Source of the DNA: Actinomycetales bacterium
Lineage (GTDB): Bacteria > Actinomycetota > Actinomycetes > Actinomycetales > Cellulomonadaceae
DNA length: 64,000 nt
Direction: 5' to 3'
NCBI GenBank assembly: GCA_020444245.1
Contig: JAHLLI010000013.1
Location: 62,001 to 126,000 of the forward strand
Both the position numbers and the translations under genes were made by a program. Numbering within the stretch: the first letter of the stretch is position 1; each line of letters starts with the position of its first letter. Shown piece by piece: positions 1 through 8,519 of this stretch. The notes beneath the pieces are model-generated. The model did no database searches. It was given only the letters and a program-made list of their open reading frames with translations, and was not told the origin of the DNA.

Positions 1-2
1 CC

Positions 3-389
3 GCACTCGACACCGGCGGCTACCCGAGCCCGCAGACGACGCCGCTGCTGGTCGTGCTGTTCGACGTCGACGGGGACCAGCCCGAGCTCCCGGGCGTGCG
101 TCAGGTGTCGGTGGCACCGCACGAGGCGCTCGCGAGCGAGACGTTCCTCGTGGTGCTCCGGGACGCCGAGGCCGTCGCGATGGCCGCGTGGCCCTCGGAC
201 GAGCGCGGACTGGTGGACGTCGCCCTGAGCCAGGACGCCACGGTGGTCCACGAGATCGCGCGGCACCTGATCAGCCGCATCCCGTCGTCCCCGGGCGTGT
301 ACGAGGAGACCGACGCCGAGGAACCCGAACCCGCGGACGACGCCGAACCCGCTCGGTCCGGGTGGCGCCACCGGCTGCGCCGTTCCTGA
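3..389 (+). CDS. Partial hypothetical protein (C-terminal part)
   Basis: The frame is open from the first bases of the window and reads in phase through the GTG at 54, so this is the C-terminal end of a gene that begins upstream; 128 residues are visible. The visible part alternates hydrophobic strands with charged loops (TPLLVVLFDVDGD, ETFLVVLRDAEAVAMAAW), suggesting a small alpha/beta domain. It ends in an acidic stretch rich in Glu, Pro and Asp, then a basic tail (GWRHRLRRS). There is no transmembrane segment. I do not recognise the family. The stop lies 9 bp from the convergent MutS-like gene. Codon use is typical of the window, so I take it as real coding sequence. Confidence 0.6.
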   Translation, partial: ALDTGGYPSPQTTPLLVVLFDVDGDQPELPGVRQVSVAPHEALASETFLVVLRDAEAVAMAAWPSDERGLVDVALSQDATVVHEIARHLISRIPSSPGVYEETDAEEPEPADDAEPARSGWRHRLRRS

Positions 390-398
390 GGCCGCGGG

Positions 399-1892
399 TC
401 AGCCGGCAGGCAGGAGCCGGTCGGCGAGCTCGACCCCGTGGCTGGTCGACTCGGGCCGCCCCGGGCGCAGCCGGAAGGGCTCCGGCGCGCTCGAGGGCGG
501 GTCGGCGCGCAGGTACACCGTCGGGGCGGGCGGCGCGTCGGACCAGCCCAGCGCCAGGTCGGTCAGGTGGGTGACGAGCGCGACTCGCACCCCCGCGTCC
601 AGGAGCGGCTCGAGCACCTGACGGGCGATCTCGGCCCCCTCGCGCTCGTCGGTGCTCGCGAAGGACTCGTTGGCCAGCACGAGGTCCCCGGGGGCGAGGT
701 GGTCGACCAGCGTGGACATCCGCGCCAGCTCCTCTGCGAGCTTGCCTGAGTGCAGGCCTTCGTCCTCGCCGCGCCGGAAGTGGCTGACCACGTGCCGGGC
801 GCGCGGCAGGGCGGCGTGCCGGGCGGCGACCAGCGTGCCCGCCTGGCCCATCAGCTGGGCCTGCCCCAGCGCCCGCAGGAAGGTCGACTTGCCGCCCCGG
901 TTCGCGCCGGTGACCAGGACCAGCCGCGCGTCGCGCGCCTCAAGGTCGTTGCCCACCACGTCGGCGGCCCCGACGAGCGCGAGGGCGACGTCGCGCAGGT
1001 CGCCGACCCGCACCAGCACGGCCTCGCCCCCGACGGCGATGTCCGGCACGCACAGGGGCACGCCCGTGGGCGCGAGCCGTTCGGCGAGCGCCAGGGCGCC
1101 GACGTAGAACGCCAGCTCGGTGCGCAGGGCGCGGCAGAAGTCCAGGACGTGCTCGGCCGCCTCGCCCACCGCGTCCGCGACGGACACCAGGCCCCGGTCC
1201 CTCAGCTCGGCCAGCGCCCGGGCGCCCGCCTCGTCCCGCTCGGGGACGCGGTAGACCAGCTCGCCGGGGTGCGGGGTCGCGAGCCGCGCGATCCAGCTCC
1301 GGTGGTCCTCGGCGGGGAGGACGAGGGCATGCCCCACGCCCTGCAGGCCCGGCCCGAGCCCGGCGCGCATCACCGTCGTCGGGTCGGCGAGCAGCCTCAG
1401 GTGCTCACCCGCGGAGTCGAAGAACGCCTCGTCCAGCTCGGCGGCCAGGGTCGCGGCCAGCGCACCGAGACCGGTGGAGCTCCACCCGTCCCGCTGCTCG
1501 ACGGTCCGGTCGCGCATGTCGCGCAGCACGGGCAGGCACAGCTCGAGAATCTGGCGGGAGCGTCGCAGCCGGTGGGCCGGGGTCCTCAGGAAGCTGCCGT
1601 GCACCCTCCGGGCGGCGTCGAGCAGGGCGCCCAGGTCCGCGTACAGGCCGCGCACCACCCGCGGGGTGCGCAGGCAGTCGGCCAGCACGTCGTGGCGGTG
1701 GCGCACCACCGGGACCGGTGGCGCCGGTGCGAGCAGCACGGCGCGGGCGACGGCACGCACCAGGCGGTCGCCGTCCGCCATCGCGTCCAGCACCGGGTCG
1801 AGCCCGAGGTCGGCCACCAGGTCGGCCGCCCACGGCGGCTCGGTGGCGTCCAGGTCCAGGTCGGCGCCGGGGTCGAGCAGGTGCGGCCTCAC
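399..1892 (-). CDS. MutS-like ATPase, second gene of a tandem pair
   Basis: A 497-residue protein with a C-terminal MutS domain V ATPase. Walker A is GANRGGKST near residue 330, and the Walker B region is LVLANESFAST near residue 400. The usual Asp-Glu pair of Walker B reads Asn-Glu. The N-terminal half is helical and resembles MutS core and lever helices; I see no N-terminal mismatch-recognition domain and no Smr nuclease tail. It is far shorter than MutS (about 850 residues). The GTG start overlaps the stop of the upstream MutS-like gene in a GTGA, so the two are translationally coupled and may form a heterodimer. The open frame continues further upstream, but that part is a shadow of the neighbour. 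A role in DNA structure recognition is inferred from the family only. Confidence 0.85.
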   Translation of the reverse strand: MRPHLLDPGADLDLDATEPPWAADLVADLGLDPVLDAMADGDRLVRAVARAVLLAPAPPVPVVRHRHDVLADCLRTPRVVRGLYADLGALLDAARRVHGSFLRTPAHRLRRSRQILELCLPVLRDMRDRTVEQRDGWSSTGLGALAATLAAELDEAFFDSAGEHLRLLADPTTVMRAGLGPGLQGVGHALVLPAEDHRSWIARLATPHPGELVYRVPERDEAGARALAELRDRGLVSVADAVGEAAEHVLDFCRALRTELAFYVGALALAERLAPTGVPLCVPDIAVGGEAVLVRVGDLRDVALALVGAADVVGNDLEARDARLVLVTGANRGGKSTFLRALGQAQLMGQAGTLVAARHAALPRARHVVSHFRRGEDEGLHSGKLAEELARMSTLVDHLAPGDLVLANESFASTDEREGAEIARQVLEPLLDAGVRVALVTHLTDLALGWSDAPPAPTVYLRADPPSSAPEPFRLRPGRPESTSHGVELADRLLPAG

Positions 1893-3472
1893 CGGTCGCG
1901 CCTCGCGTCGTGGATCCGCTCGAGCACCTGGTCGCGGGTCAGGCCGTACCGCGCGGCCAGGGCGATCGCGTAGGCCCGGCCGTCGGCCGGCGCACGGACC
2001 ACCCGGAAGGTGCGCACCGCCGGGTCGTCGGGGTCGACGGTGCTGGTCATCGAGACCACGGCGGGGTCGAGCCGGGCGAGCTCGTCGAGGAACGTCACGT
2101 ACACGCCCAGCGACCCCGCGGCCAGGACCCGGCGGAGCACGCGCTCGCCCAGGACCGCGGCGTCGCGCGGCGCGGTCGAGCTGAACAGCTCGTTGGCGAT
2201 CACCACGCTGCGCGCGGTGCAGGCGTCCAGGGCCCGCGCGGTGCGCAGCAGGTCGTCCTCGAGGGCGGAGCGCCGGTCGGCGACGTCCTCCTGGCGGCCG
2301 AAGACGGTCCGGACCGTGTCCGGCACCGCCAGCCGGACGCGACCGCCGGGCACCTCGAGGCCGAGCGCCGCGAGGACGTGCAGCTGACCGACCGTCCGGG
2401 CGAGCGTCGTCTTGCCGCCCTGGTTGGGCCCGGTGACCACGACCACGCGCTCCCCCGGGTCCAGCGTGAGGTCGTTGCGGACCACCCGGTCGCCCGCGGC
2501 GACCAGCCGGTCGGCCAGCGCCAGGTCGTACGTGCCGCGCGCGTCCACCCGGCCCGAGGTGTCCAGCACCGGCCGGCACAACGGGAGCCCGGCGGCCCGC
2601 AGCGGCGCGACGAGCGCGCGGTAGGCCAGGAACGACCGCACCTCGTCGTCGAACCGCTCGAGCACGGGGTCCGGCACCAGGTCCGTCGCGGCGAAAGCGG
2701 CCAGACGCCCGAACAGCTCGGGGTGCAGCGCCGCCACCCGGTCGATCACCGCCTCCTCCACGTGGCTGAGCCACGCCGAGCCGCCGACCTCGGCCGGGTG
2801 CGCGTCCGGCTCGCGCTGTCGGAAGCGCTCGAAGGTCTCGGCGATCGGCGCCGTGGCGTCACGCTGCCCGGCGTCCGCGGACACCCCCACCCGGTCGCCG
2901 GCCACCCGGAGCACGTACCGAAGGTCCGCGAGCTCCGCGGTGAGCGCCTCGGCGCGCGCCCGCCGGCCCCGCTCGGCCGGGTCGGCCAGGCGCTGCTCGA
3001 GGTGGGCGCGCACCGCCAGCAGCCCCGCGGAGCCGGGCGCGGCCGCCCTCAGGGCCGCCGCGAGCCGCTCGACGGCCCGGCCGCGCACGGTGACGGCGGC
3101 CAGCACCCACGCGTGCTGCTGCGGCGGGTGGCGGACCTGGGCGGCGAACGCCAGCTGCGAGCGGGACCGGTCGGCGTCCGCGGTGAACCGGATCACGGCG
3201 TCGGCGATCGCAGGCCGTTCGAGATCGGCGGTCACGTCCTGCCGGTGGGTCACGGTGGCCCGGTCGGTGGGGACCCGCCGCCACACGCGAGCCAGCCGGG
3301 CCCGGTCGGACCCCTCGGGAGCGCCGTCCACCAGCGTGGCCAGCCCGAGGTCGTGCCAGGTGTCGTCGTCCAGGTCCCAGGCGAGCTCGGGGCCGCGCGG
3401 CCACAGCAGGCTCGCGGTGCCGTCGTCGGTCGCGGGGTCCCGGGCCGGTGCGCGCTGGTCGGTGAGGGTCAT
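1889..3472 (-). CDS. MutS-like ATPase, first gene of a tandem pair
   Basis: A 527-residue protein with a MutS-type ATPase in its C-terminal third: Walker A GPNQGGKTT near residue 347, and a Walker B region SVVIANELFSST near residue 420, again with Asn-Glu instead of Asp-Glu. The N-terminal 300 residues are helical and Arg/Ala rich, with no recognisable MutS domain I. The paralogue immediately downstream shares the layout and overlaps it by 4 bp. The ATG at 3472 has an AGGAG ribosome site 7 nt upstream, inside a perfect 11-bp-arm palindrome. Actinobacteria generally lack canonical MutS/MutL, so this pair is unlikely to be ordinary mismatch repair. The true substrate cannot be read from sequence. 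Confidence 0.85.
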   Translation of the reverse strand: MTLTDQRAPARDPATDDGTASLLWPRGPELAWDLDDDTWHDLGLATLVDGAPEGSDRARLARVWRRVPTDRATVTHRQDVTADLERPAIADAVIRFTADADRSRSQLAFAAQVRHPPQQHAWVLAAVTVRGRAVERLAAALRAAAPGSAGLLAVRAHLEQRLADPAERGRRARAEALTAELADLRYVLRVAGDRVGVSADAGQRDATAPIAETFERFRQREPDAHPAEVGGSAWLSHVEEAVIDRVAALHPELFGRLAAFAATDLVPDPVLERFDDEVRSFLAYRALVAPLRAAGLPLCRPVLDTSGRVDARGTYDLALADRLVAAGDRVVRNDLTLDPGERVVVVTGPNQGGKTTLARTVGQLHVLAALGLEVPGGRVRLAVPDTVRTVFGRQEDVADRRSALEDDLLRTARALDACTARSVVIANELFSSTAPRDAAVLGERVLRRVLAAGSLGVYVTFLDELARLDPAVVSMTSTVDPDDPAVRTFRVVRAPADGRAYAIALAARYGLTRDQVLERIHDARRDR

Positions 3473-3475
3473 GCA

Positions 3476-3498
3476 GGCTCCTGTCGTCGACAGGAGCC
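3476..3498 (-). promoter_or_regulatory. Palindrome covering the ribosome site of the MutS-like pair
   Basis: GGCTCCTGTCG, one base, then CGACAGGAGCC: perfect 11-bp arms with a one-base centre. On the minus strand the right-hand arm contains the AGGAG ribosome site of the gene starting at 3472. As RNA, the fold would hide the ribosome site; as DNA, it would be a suitable repressor site just downstream of the promoter. Which of these applies cannot be told from sequence. Confidence 0.6.
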
Positions 3499-3562
3499 AT
3501 CAGCCGGGAAGCAGTTCGGGCACCGTGGCCCGGGCGGGTTCCATCGCCTCCCGTCAGCGTAG

Positions 3563-3602
3563 CCGCGGCGGGCCGGCGCGCAACGCGTCCGGCCCGCCGC
3601 GG
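3563..3602 (-). terminator. Hairpin terminator after enolase
   Basis: Perfect 14-bp arms (CCGCGGCGGGCCGG and its complement) around a 12-base loop, starting 27 bp past the enolase stop codon. There is no T-tract after the stem, which is common for actinobacterial terminators. It separates enolase from the MutS-like pair on the same strand. Confidence 0.65.
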
Positions 3603-3628
3603 TCCGGGCGCCGGGCCCGGCGCGATCC

Positions 3629-4897
3629 TCAGCCCAGCCCGTAGGGCAGGTCGGTCGCCGCGTCGATCTCCATGAGGCGGTTGTACTTGGCGACGCGCTC
3701 GCCGCGCGCCGGCGCGCCGGTCTTGAGCTGGCCGCACCCGGTGGCCACCGCGAGGTCGGCGATGAAGGAGTCCTCGGTCTCGCCGGAGCGGTGCGACACC
3801 ATCTGGGTGTAGCCCGCCTCGCGGCACAGCCGCATGGCCTCGAGGGTCTCGGTGACCGAGCCGATCTGGTTGAGCTTGATGAGCGCGGAGTTGCCGACCT
3901 TGCGCTCGATCGCCTCGGCGATGATCGCCGGGTTGGTGACGAAGATGTCGTCGCCGACCAGTTGCGTGGACGCCCCCATCCGCTCGGTGAGCGCGGCCCA
4001 GCCCTCCCAGTCGCCCTCGGCCAGCCCGTCCTCGATGGACCACACCGGGTACTTCTCGACCATCGCGGCGTACCGCTCGGCCATGTCGGCGCTGGACAGC
4101 GCCTCGCCGGCGACGTGGTACGCGCCGTCGCGGTAGAACTCGCTCGCAGCGGGGTCGAGCGCGATCGCGACGCCCGAGCGACCGGTCGGGTAGCCCGCCT
4201 TCTCGATCGCCCGGACGAGCAGCGCGAGCACCTCCTCCGGCTGGGCCACCTCCGGGGCGAAGCCGCCCTCGTCGCCCAGGCCGGTGGCGAGCCCGGCCTC
4301 CGACAGCAGCCCGCGCAGGGCCCGGTACACGTCAGCGCCGGCGCGGACGGCCTCGGTCAGCGTCGGTGCGCCGACCGGCGCGACCATGAACTCCTGGAAG
4401 TCCAGCGCGTTCGCCGCGTGCGCGCCCCCGTTGAGCACGTTGAAGTGCGGCACCGGGAGGCGCGGTGCGACACCGTCGGGCCGCAGGTACTCGTACAGCG
4501 GGGCGCCGCCCGCCGCCGCCCTGGCCACCGCCATCGACACGCCGACGATCGCGTTCGCGCCCAGCCGCGCCTTGTTGGGCGTGCCGTCCGCCTCGACCAT
4601 CGCGGCGTCCAGCTCGGCGAGGGAGGCCCACCGCCTGGACCGTGCGAGGTCGGCGAGCTCGCCGTTGACGTTGCCCACCGCGGTCAGCACGCCCTTGCCG
4701 GCGTAGCGGGCCTTGTCGCCGTCGCGCAGCTCGACGGCCTCACGCGAGCCGGTCGAGGCTCCGGAGGGCACGCCGGCCGTGGCGGTGACGCCGGTGTCGA
4801 GCGTGACGTCGACGCGCAGCGTCGGGTTGCCCCGCGAGTCCAGGATCTCCAGCGCCCGCAGCGCGGTGACGGCGAAGGCCGTGTCCGACACACCCAT
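3629..4897 (-). CDS. eno: Enolase (phosphopyruvate hydratase)
   Basis: A 422-residue glycolytic enzyme converting 2-phosphoglycerate to phosphoenolpyruvate in the cytoplasm, of normal family length. Visible signatures: ILDSRGNPT at the N-terminus, the substrate loop GVPSGASTG, the Mg-binding and catalytic stretches GDEGGF (near residue 203) and SIEDGLAEGDW (near 285), the catalytic Lys in LIKLNQIGSV (near 335), and SHRSGETED with GQLKTGAPARGER near the C-terminus. The ATG at 4897 is chosen because GGAGGAG lies 6 bp upstream; the frame is open for nine more codons but without a better site. It is monocistronic with its own terminator. Enolase is often near cell-division or ppx genes in actinobacteria; here the neighbours are MutS-like genes and an aminotransferase. 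Confidence 0.97.
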   Translation of the reverse strand: MGVSDTAFAVTALRALEILDSRGNPTLRVDVTLDTGVTATAGVPSGASTGSREAVELRDGDKARYAGKGVLTAVGNVNGELADLARSRRWASLAELDAAMVEADGTPNKARLGANAIVGVSMAVARAAAGGAPLYEYLRPDGVAPRLPVPHFNVLNGGAHAANALDFQEFMVAPVGAPTLTEAVRAGADVYRALRGLLSEAGLATGLGDEGGFAPEVAQPEEVLALLVRAIEKAGYPTGRSGVAIALDPAASEFYRDGAYHVAGEALSSADMAERYAAMVEKYPVWSIEDGLAEGDWEGWAALTERMGASTQLVGDDIFVTNPAIIAEAIERKVGNSALIKLNQIGSVTETLEAMRLCREAGYTQMVSHRSGETEDSFIADLAVATGCGQLKTGAPARGERVAKYNRLMEIDAATDLPYGLG

Positions 4898-5162
4898 GAC
4901 AGCTCCTCCCTGACGCCGGCCCACCGTGGGTCGCGCGCATACGACGTCGGTCGGGGCGCCGAGCGGGGAAGGTCACGGCGACCTCCGGCCGCTCGGGCCG
5001 GGACCAGGGACTGTTGGCGGCACCTGCGCCGCGGTTGCGGCGAGCCCCACCGCCGTGACTCGTCCACCGTAGTCCCGGCGGCCGGGCCCGGCAGCGGTGT
5101 TGGCCCCTCAGGAGTGGCAGCCTCGGCAGCACCACCTCCGTGCGGCGCGCGATCATGGGGCG

Positions 5163-6284
5163 GTGAACCCGCGCTGCGAGGAGTTCGAGCTCGACCCCGG
5201 GCTCGTCCACCTCAACCACGCCTCGTTCGGTGTGCCCACCCGTGCCGCGCTGCACCGCGTCGAGGCGCGGCGGCGGGCCATCGAGCGCGACACCGCCACC
5301 GCCCTGGGATCCGCGCTCGTCGCCGGGCTGCGCGAGCAGGCCGATGGCCTCGCGCGCGAGATCGGCGCGGGCGCGGGCTCGACTGCCCTCACGGCCGGCT
5401 CCACCGAGGCGAACGCGGCCCTGGCCACGTCGCTGCCGCTCGCACCGGGCGACCACGTGCTGCTGCTCGACGTGGAGTACCCGTCGGTGATCCGGGCCTG
5501 GGCGGTGGCCTGCGAGCGCGCCGGCGCGACGCTCGACCTCGTCCGGCTCCCCCTGCCCGCGACCCGCGACGGGGCGGTCGCGGCCGTCGGCGCCGCCCAC
5601 CCGGCCACCACCGTCGTCGTGCTCAGCGCGATCACGTCCGCCACCGCGACCGCCCTGCCCGTGGCGGAGGTGGCAGCGCTGTGCCGGGGCCGCGGGGCGG
5701 CGCTCGTGGTCGACGCCGCACACGTCGTGGGCCATGTGCCGCTAGACGTCGCGACGCTCGGCGCCGACGCGGTCTTCGGCTCGGTGCACAAGTGGCTGCC
5801 CGTGCCGCGCCCGGTCGGGTTCCTGTGGCTCGCCCCGCCCCTGCGGCCGGTGGTGCGGCCGGCGGCCGTGTCCCTCACCTGGGACAGCGACGACCTGGTC
5901 GAGCGGTTCGCCTGGCGCGGCACCTGGGACCCGGCACCCGCGCTGGGCCTGTCAGACGCGCTCGCCGAGTGGCGCGGGTGGCGGAGCGCCGGTGAGCTGG
6001 ACGACGCGGCAGCGGTCGCCGCCCACCTCGACGAGGGACTGACCGCGATCGGCCTGCGCCAGACGGCCGAGGCGCGGTTGCGCCCGCCGCGGCTGCGGGC
6101 CTTCCTCGCCGACGGCGTCGACCTCGACGACCTGCGGCGCGCCCTGGACGGCGCCGGCGTCCGGGCCTGGACCGGGCGGGCCCCCGACGGAACGACGACG
6201 CTACGGCTCGCGACCCACGTCTACAGCGAGGCCGCCGAGCTCGAGCCGCTGTCCGCGGCCGTCCGCGCAGCGCTCAGGACGTGA
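5163..6284 (+). CDS. Class V aminotransferase, PLP-dependent
   Basis: A 373-residue fold-type I PLP enzyme of the class V family (cysteine desulfurase, isopenicillin-N epimerase-like and kynureninase relatives). It opens with LDPGLVHLNHASFGVPT, typical of the epimerase-like branch. The PLP lysine is in SVHKWLPVPR near residue 210, with the cofactor-binding Asp and His in VVDAAHVVGHV. There is no cysteine in the region used by cysteine desulfurases, so sulfur transfer is unlikely. The GTG at 5163 is chosen because it begins the conserved MNPRCEEFELDP segment; the frame is open upstream without a good ribosome site, so the start is uncertain. It ends overlapping the convergent hydrolase by 11 bp. 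The substrate is unknown. Confidence 0.85.
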   Translation: MNPRCEEFELDPGLVHLNHASFGVPTRAALHRVEARRRAIERDTATALGSALVAGLREQADGLAREIGAGAGSTALTAGSTEANAALATSLPLAPGDHVLLLDVEYPSVIRAWAVACERAGATLDLVRLPLPATRDGAVAAVGAAHPATTVVVLSAITSATATALPVAEVAALCRGRGAALVVDAAHVVGHVPLDVATLGADAVFGSVHKWLPVPRPVGFLWLAPPLRPVVRPAAVSLTWDSDDLVERFAWRGTWDPAPALGLSDALAEWRGWRSAGELDDAAAVAAHLDEGLTAIGLRQTAEARLRPPRLRAFLADGVDLDDLRRALDGAGVRAWTGRAPDGTTTLRLATHVYSEAAELEPLSAAVRAALRT

Positions 6285-7113
6285 GCCCGAGCCACTCGGC
6301 GATGATCGGACCCGCGACGTCGGCGCCGTAGACCGACCCGTGGTCCACGCCGGACAGGTACGCCGTCGAGACGTCGTGACCGCCGTCCTCGAGCTGCCGG
6401 GCGAACGCCGTGCTCGACGACACCGGGACCGTCGAGTCGCTCTCGCCGTGGACGAGCAGCACCGGCAGGTCGGGGCGCTCGTCCGCGAATGCCGTGGGGT
6501 CGCCGGGTGCCCAGTCGGCCGGGTCGGGAAGGTCCGGGCCGAACAGGTTGGTCGCGATGCCGGCCGCCGCGACCACGTCGTACGGCCCGGCCAGCCCCAC
6601 GACCCGGTCGGCGGCGACGGCGTCGTCCGGGCACCCGTCGGCGAACGTCGTGCCGGTCAGCCCGACGAGGGCCGCCAGCTGCGCGCCCGCCGAGTGGCCG
6701 ACGAGCACGACCTCGCCGACCTCGACCCCGGCGTCGCGGACCAGTGCGACGGTGCGCGCCATGGCGCAGGCCACGTCCTGCGCCGGCGTCGGGAAGTAGG
6801 CCTGCTCGGCGGCGGTCCGGTAGGTCGTCGTGGCCACCACCGCACCGCGTGCCGCCAGCCACTCGGCGAGCGGCACCAGGCCCGTGGGATCGGCGGAAGC
6901 CCACCCGCCGCCGGGGACCAGCACCACGACGGTCGCCGGGGCGTCCGCGGTGTCGAGCCCGTAGAGCTCCGGCTGAGGTGGGGTCCACGGGGCCTGGGGA
7001 GCGGTCGACGTGCCCGCCGTTCCGGGGCCGCTCGCCGGCGCCGGCGCCGCGCAGGCGGCCGACGCCGCCACCCAGGCAGCCAGCACGGCTGCGGCCACGA
7101 ACCGACGGACCAT
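6274..7113 (-). CDS. Alpha/beta hydrolase, secreted lipoprotein
   Basis: A 279-residue protein with a signal peptide (basic MVRRF, hydrophobic core) and a lipobox ASAAC with Cys 21, so it should be anchored on the outer face of the membrane. The mature part is an esterase/lipase-type alpha/beta hydrolase: an oxyanion turn in VLVPGGGWAS, a nucleophile elbow GHSAG near residue 150, and a late Asp and His (GESDSTV, GVDHGSV) completing the triad. This resembles the BD-FAE/hormone-sensitive-lipase-like group acting on small esters. Two ATG codons (7113 and 7122) are possible; the later one gives a better distance to the AGGAG site. It lies downstream of the TetR gene on the same strand, separated by a hairpin. 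Confidence 0.82.
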   Translation of the reverse strand: MVRRFVAAAVLAAWVAASAACAAPAPASGPGTAGTSTAPQAPWTPPQPELYGLDTADAPATVVVLVPGGGWASADPTGLVPLAEWLAARGAVVATTTYRTAAEQAYFPTPAQDVACAMARTVALVRDAGVEVGEVVLVGHSAGAQLAALVGLTGTTFADGCPDDAVAADRVVGLAGPYDVVAAAGIATNLFGPDLPDPADWAPGDPTAFADERPDLPVLLVHGESDSTVPVSSSTAFARQLEDGGHDVSTAYLSGVDHGSVYGADVAGPIIAEWLGLTS

Positions 7114-7174
7114 GCCCCCCATGCTCCTCCCGACGCGTCGTGCGCACGGCAGGTTTCGCGGGTCGCGCGCCCGA

Positions 7175-7191
7175 GGGCACGCCTGGTGCCC
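7175..7191 (-). terminator. Possible terminator after the TetR gene
   Basis: GGGCAC and GTGCCC arms around a 5-base loop, about 27 bp past the TetR stop. An outer pair (GCGGG and CCCGC) could extend the stem. There is no T-tract. Confidence 0.4.
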
Positions 7192-7217
7192 GAACCCGCC
7201 CCGGGAGGGCGGCTCGG

Positions 7218-7817
7218 TCAGGCGGCGGCCAGGCCAGCCAGCAGGCGGTCGAGCGCCGCACCGTGCAGCGACGCGAAGTCGGCGTCGAAACCGCGCAGGT
7301 GGGTCCGTTCGAGCGTCGCCATGCCGTGCACCGTGGCCCAGACCGTGTAGGCGATCGCCTCGGCGTCGAGCGCACCCGTGGCGAGGGCGCCGGTCTCGAT
7401 CGCCGCGCGGACCGCGTCGAGCAGGACGGTGTACGGCGACCCCTCGCCCGGTTCGGCCTCGACCGAGCGCCGGCGGCTGGGCAGCTCGCCCATCGCGATC
7501 CGGAACAGCGTCGGCTGCTCCTCGGCGAAGGCCAGGTAGGCCAGGCCGAGCTCGCGCAGCCGGTCCAGCGGCGGCCCTGCGGGCGCGACCCGTTCCATCC
7601 GCGCGCGCAGGCCGTCCATCGCCTCGGCCCCGAGCGCGTCGACCAGCGCTGCCTTGCCGTCGACGTACCGGTACAGCGCGCCGACCGTGTAGTCGACCCG
7701 CTCGGCCAGCTCTCGCATGGACCAGCCGTCCAGCCCGGACTGCTCGATCAGCTCGAGAGCGGTGTCCAGGATCGCCCGCCGGTTGCGGTCGTGGCGTCGC
7801 TGGCCGGATGCGCTCAT
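7218..7817 (-). CDS. TetR family repressor
   Basis: A 199-residue TetR/AcrR-type regulator. The N-terminal helix-turn-helix spans about residues 14-58 (RRAILDTALELIEQSGLDGWSMRELAERV followed by VGALYRYVDGKAALV). The C-terminal ligand domain, with a WATVHGMATLER segment, resembles the TetR WHG-type ligand domain. GGAGG sits 5 bp before the ATG. The gene is divergent from a membrane protein gene, and the 60-bp gap holds overlapping GTGAA/TTCAC repeats, so it most likely represses itself and its neighbour. The inducer is unknown. Confidence 0.9.
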   Translation of the reverse strand: MSASGQRRHDRNRRAILDTALELIEQSGLDGWSMRELAERVDYTVGALYRYVDGKAALVDALGAEAMDGLRARMERVAPAGPPLDRLRELGLAYLAFAEEQPTLFRIAMGELPSRRRSVEAEPGEGSPYTVLLDAVRAAIETGALATGALDAEAIAYTVWATVHGMATLERTHLRGFDADFASLHGAALDRLLAGLAAA

Positions 7818-7829
7818 CGACCCTCCTTG

Positions 7830-7862
7830 TAAACATCGTTCACTACGTGAATACTGTTCACA
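7830..7862. promoter_or_regulatory. Operator repeats between TetR and membrane protein genes
   Basis: TTCAC-TAC-GTGAA at 7839-7851 followed by GTGAA-TACTG-TTCAC at 7847-7861 forms two interleaved inverted repeats, with a further TGTAAAC-like half upstream. The position between the two divergent starts fits a TetR operator controlling both genes. Confidence 0.6.
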
Positions 7863-7880
7863 CTACCCCAGGAGGTGCCC

Positions 7881-8519
7881 ATGTCCGCTCTCGACACCCT
7901 TGCCGCGGCGATGCGCAGGCTCGCCCACCCGCGCGTGCTCGCCGTGGCCGGCACGGTCTACGTCGCCTTCGCCGCCGCGTTCTTCGCGACATCCCTGCCG
8001 TTCGCGATCCCGCGCGTGACCGAGCTGTGCGGCGCGCCACCGCCCGACCTGCGATTCTTCACGTCCGCCGCAGGCGTCCAGGAGTTCCTGTCGGGCTGCG
8101 GCCCCGCGGGACGCCTGGGCTACCAGCACCTCCAGCAGGCCGACCTGCTGTACCCCGCGGCGTTCGCCCTGGTCGCGGCGAGCGCGCTGGCCATGCTGCT
8201 GGTCCGGGTCACCCGGCCCGGCAGCCGATGGCTCGCCCTGGCGGCGCTGCCCCTGCTCGGCAGCGCGTTCGACTACCTGGAGAACGCGTCCGCCTGGGTC
8301 GCGCTCGCCCGCTTCCCCGGCAGCGCCGGGCCGGCGTCGAGCCTGCTGGGCATGGCGTCGGCCGCGAAGAACGTGGCGAGCTGGGCCGCGATGGCCCTCC
8401 TGGTCGGACTGCTCGTCGCGGTCCCCGTGCTGGTCGGGCGCCGGGCGCTCGCACGTCGCAGGTCGGCCGGCACTCAGAGCGCAGCGAGCGAGGCGAACGT
8501 GCCCGCAAGGCTCGGGTAG
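7881..8519 (+). CDS. Four-helix integral membrane protein, unknown function
   Basis: A 212-residue protein with about four membrane segments: VLAVAGTVYVAFAAAFFATSL near the start, LYPAAFALVAASALAMLLV, WLALAALPLLGSAFDYLENA, and ASWAAMALLVGLLVAVPVLV, followed by a basic tail. The ATG at 7881 has GGAGG 5 bp upstream. It is divergent from a TetR gene that probably controls it, and its 3' end overlaps the convergent FGGY kinase by 46 bp. I do not recognise the family. A role as a small-molecule sensor or transporter partner is only a guess from the TetR pairing. Confidence 0.75.
   Translation: MSALDTLAAAMRRLAHPRVLAVAGTVYVAFAAAFFATSLPFAIPRVTELCGAPPPDLRFFTSAAGVQEFLSGCGPAGRLGYQHLQQADLLYPAAFALVAASALAMLLVRVTRPGSRWLALAALPLLGSAFDYLENASAWVALARFPGSAGPASSLLGMASAAKNVASWAAMALLVGLLVAVPVLVGRRALARRRSAGTQSAASEANVPARLG

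Noticed and set aside
1893-2774. N-terminal extension of the second MutS-like gene
   Set aside because: It lies wholly inside the first MutS-like gene in another frame and is low-complexity Arg/Gly/Pro; the GTGA overlap gives the real start.
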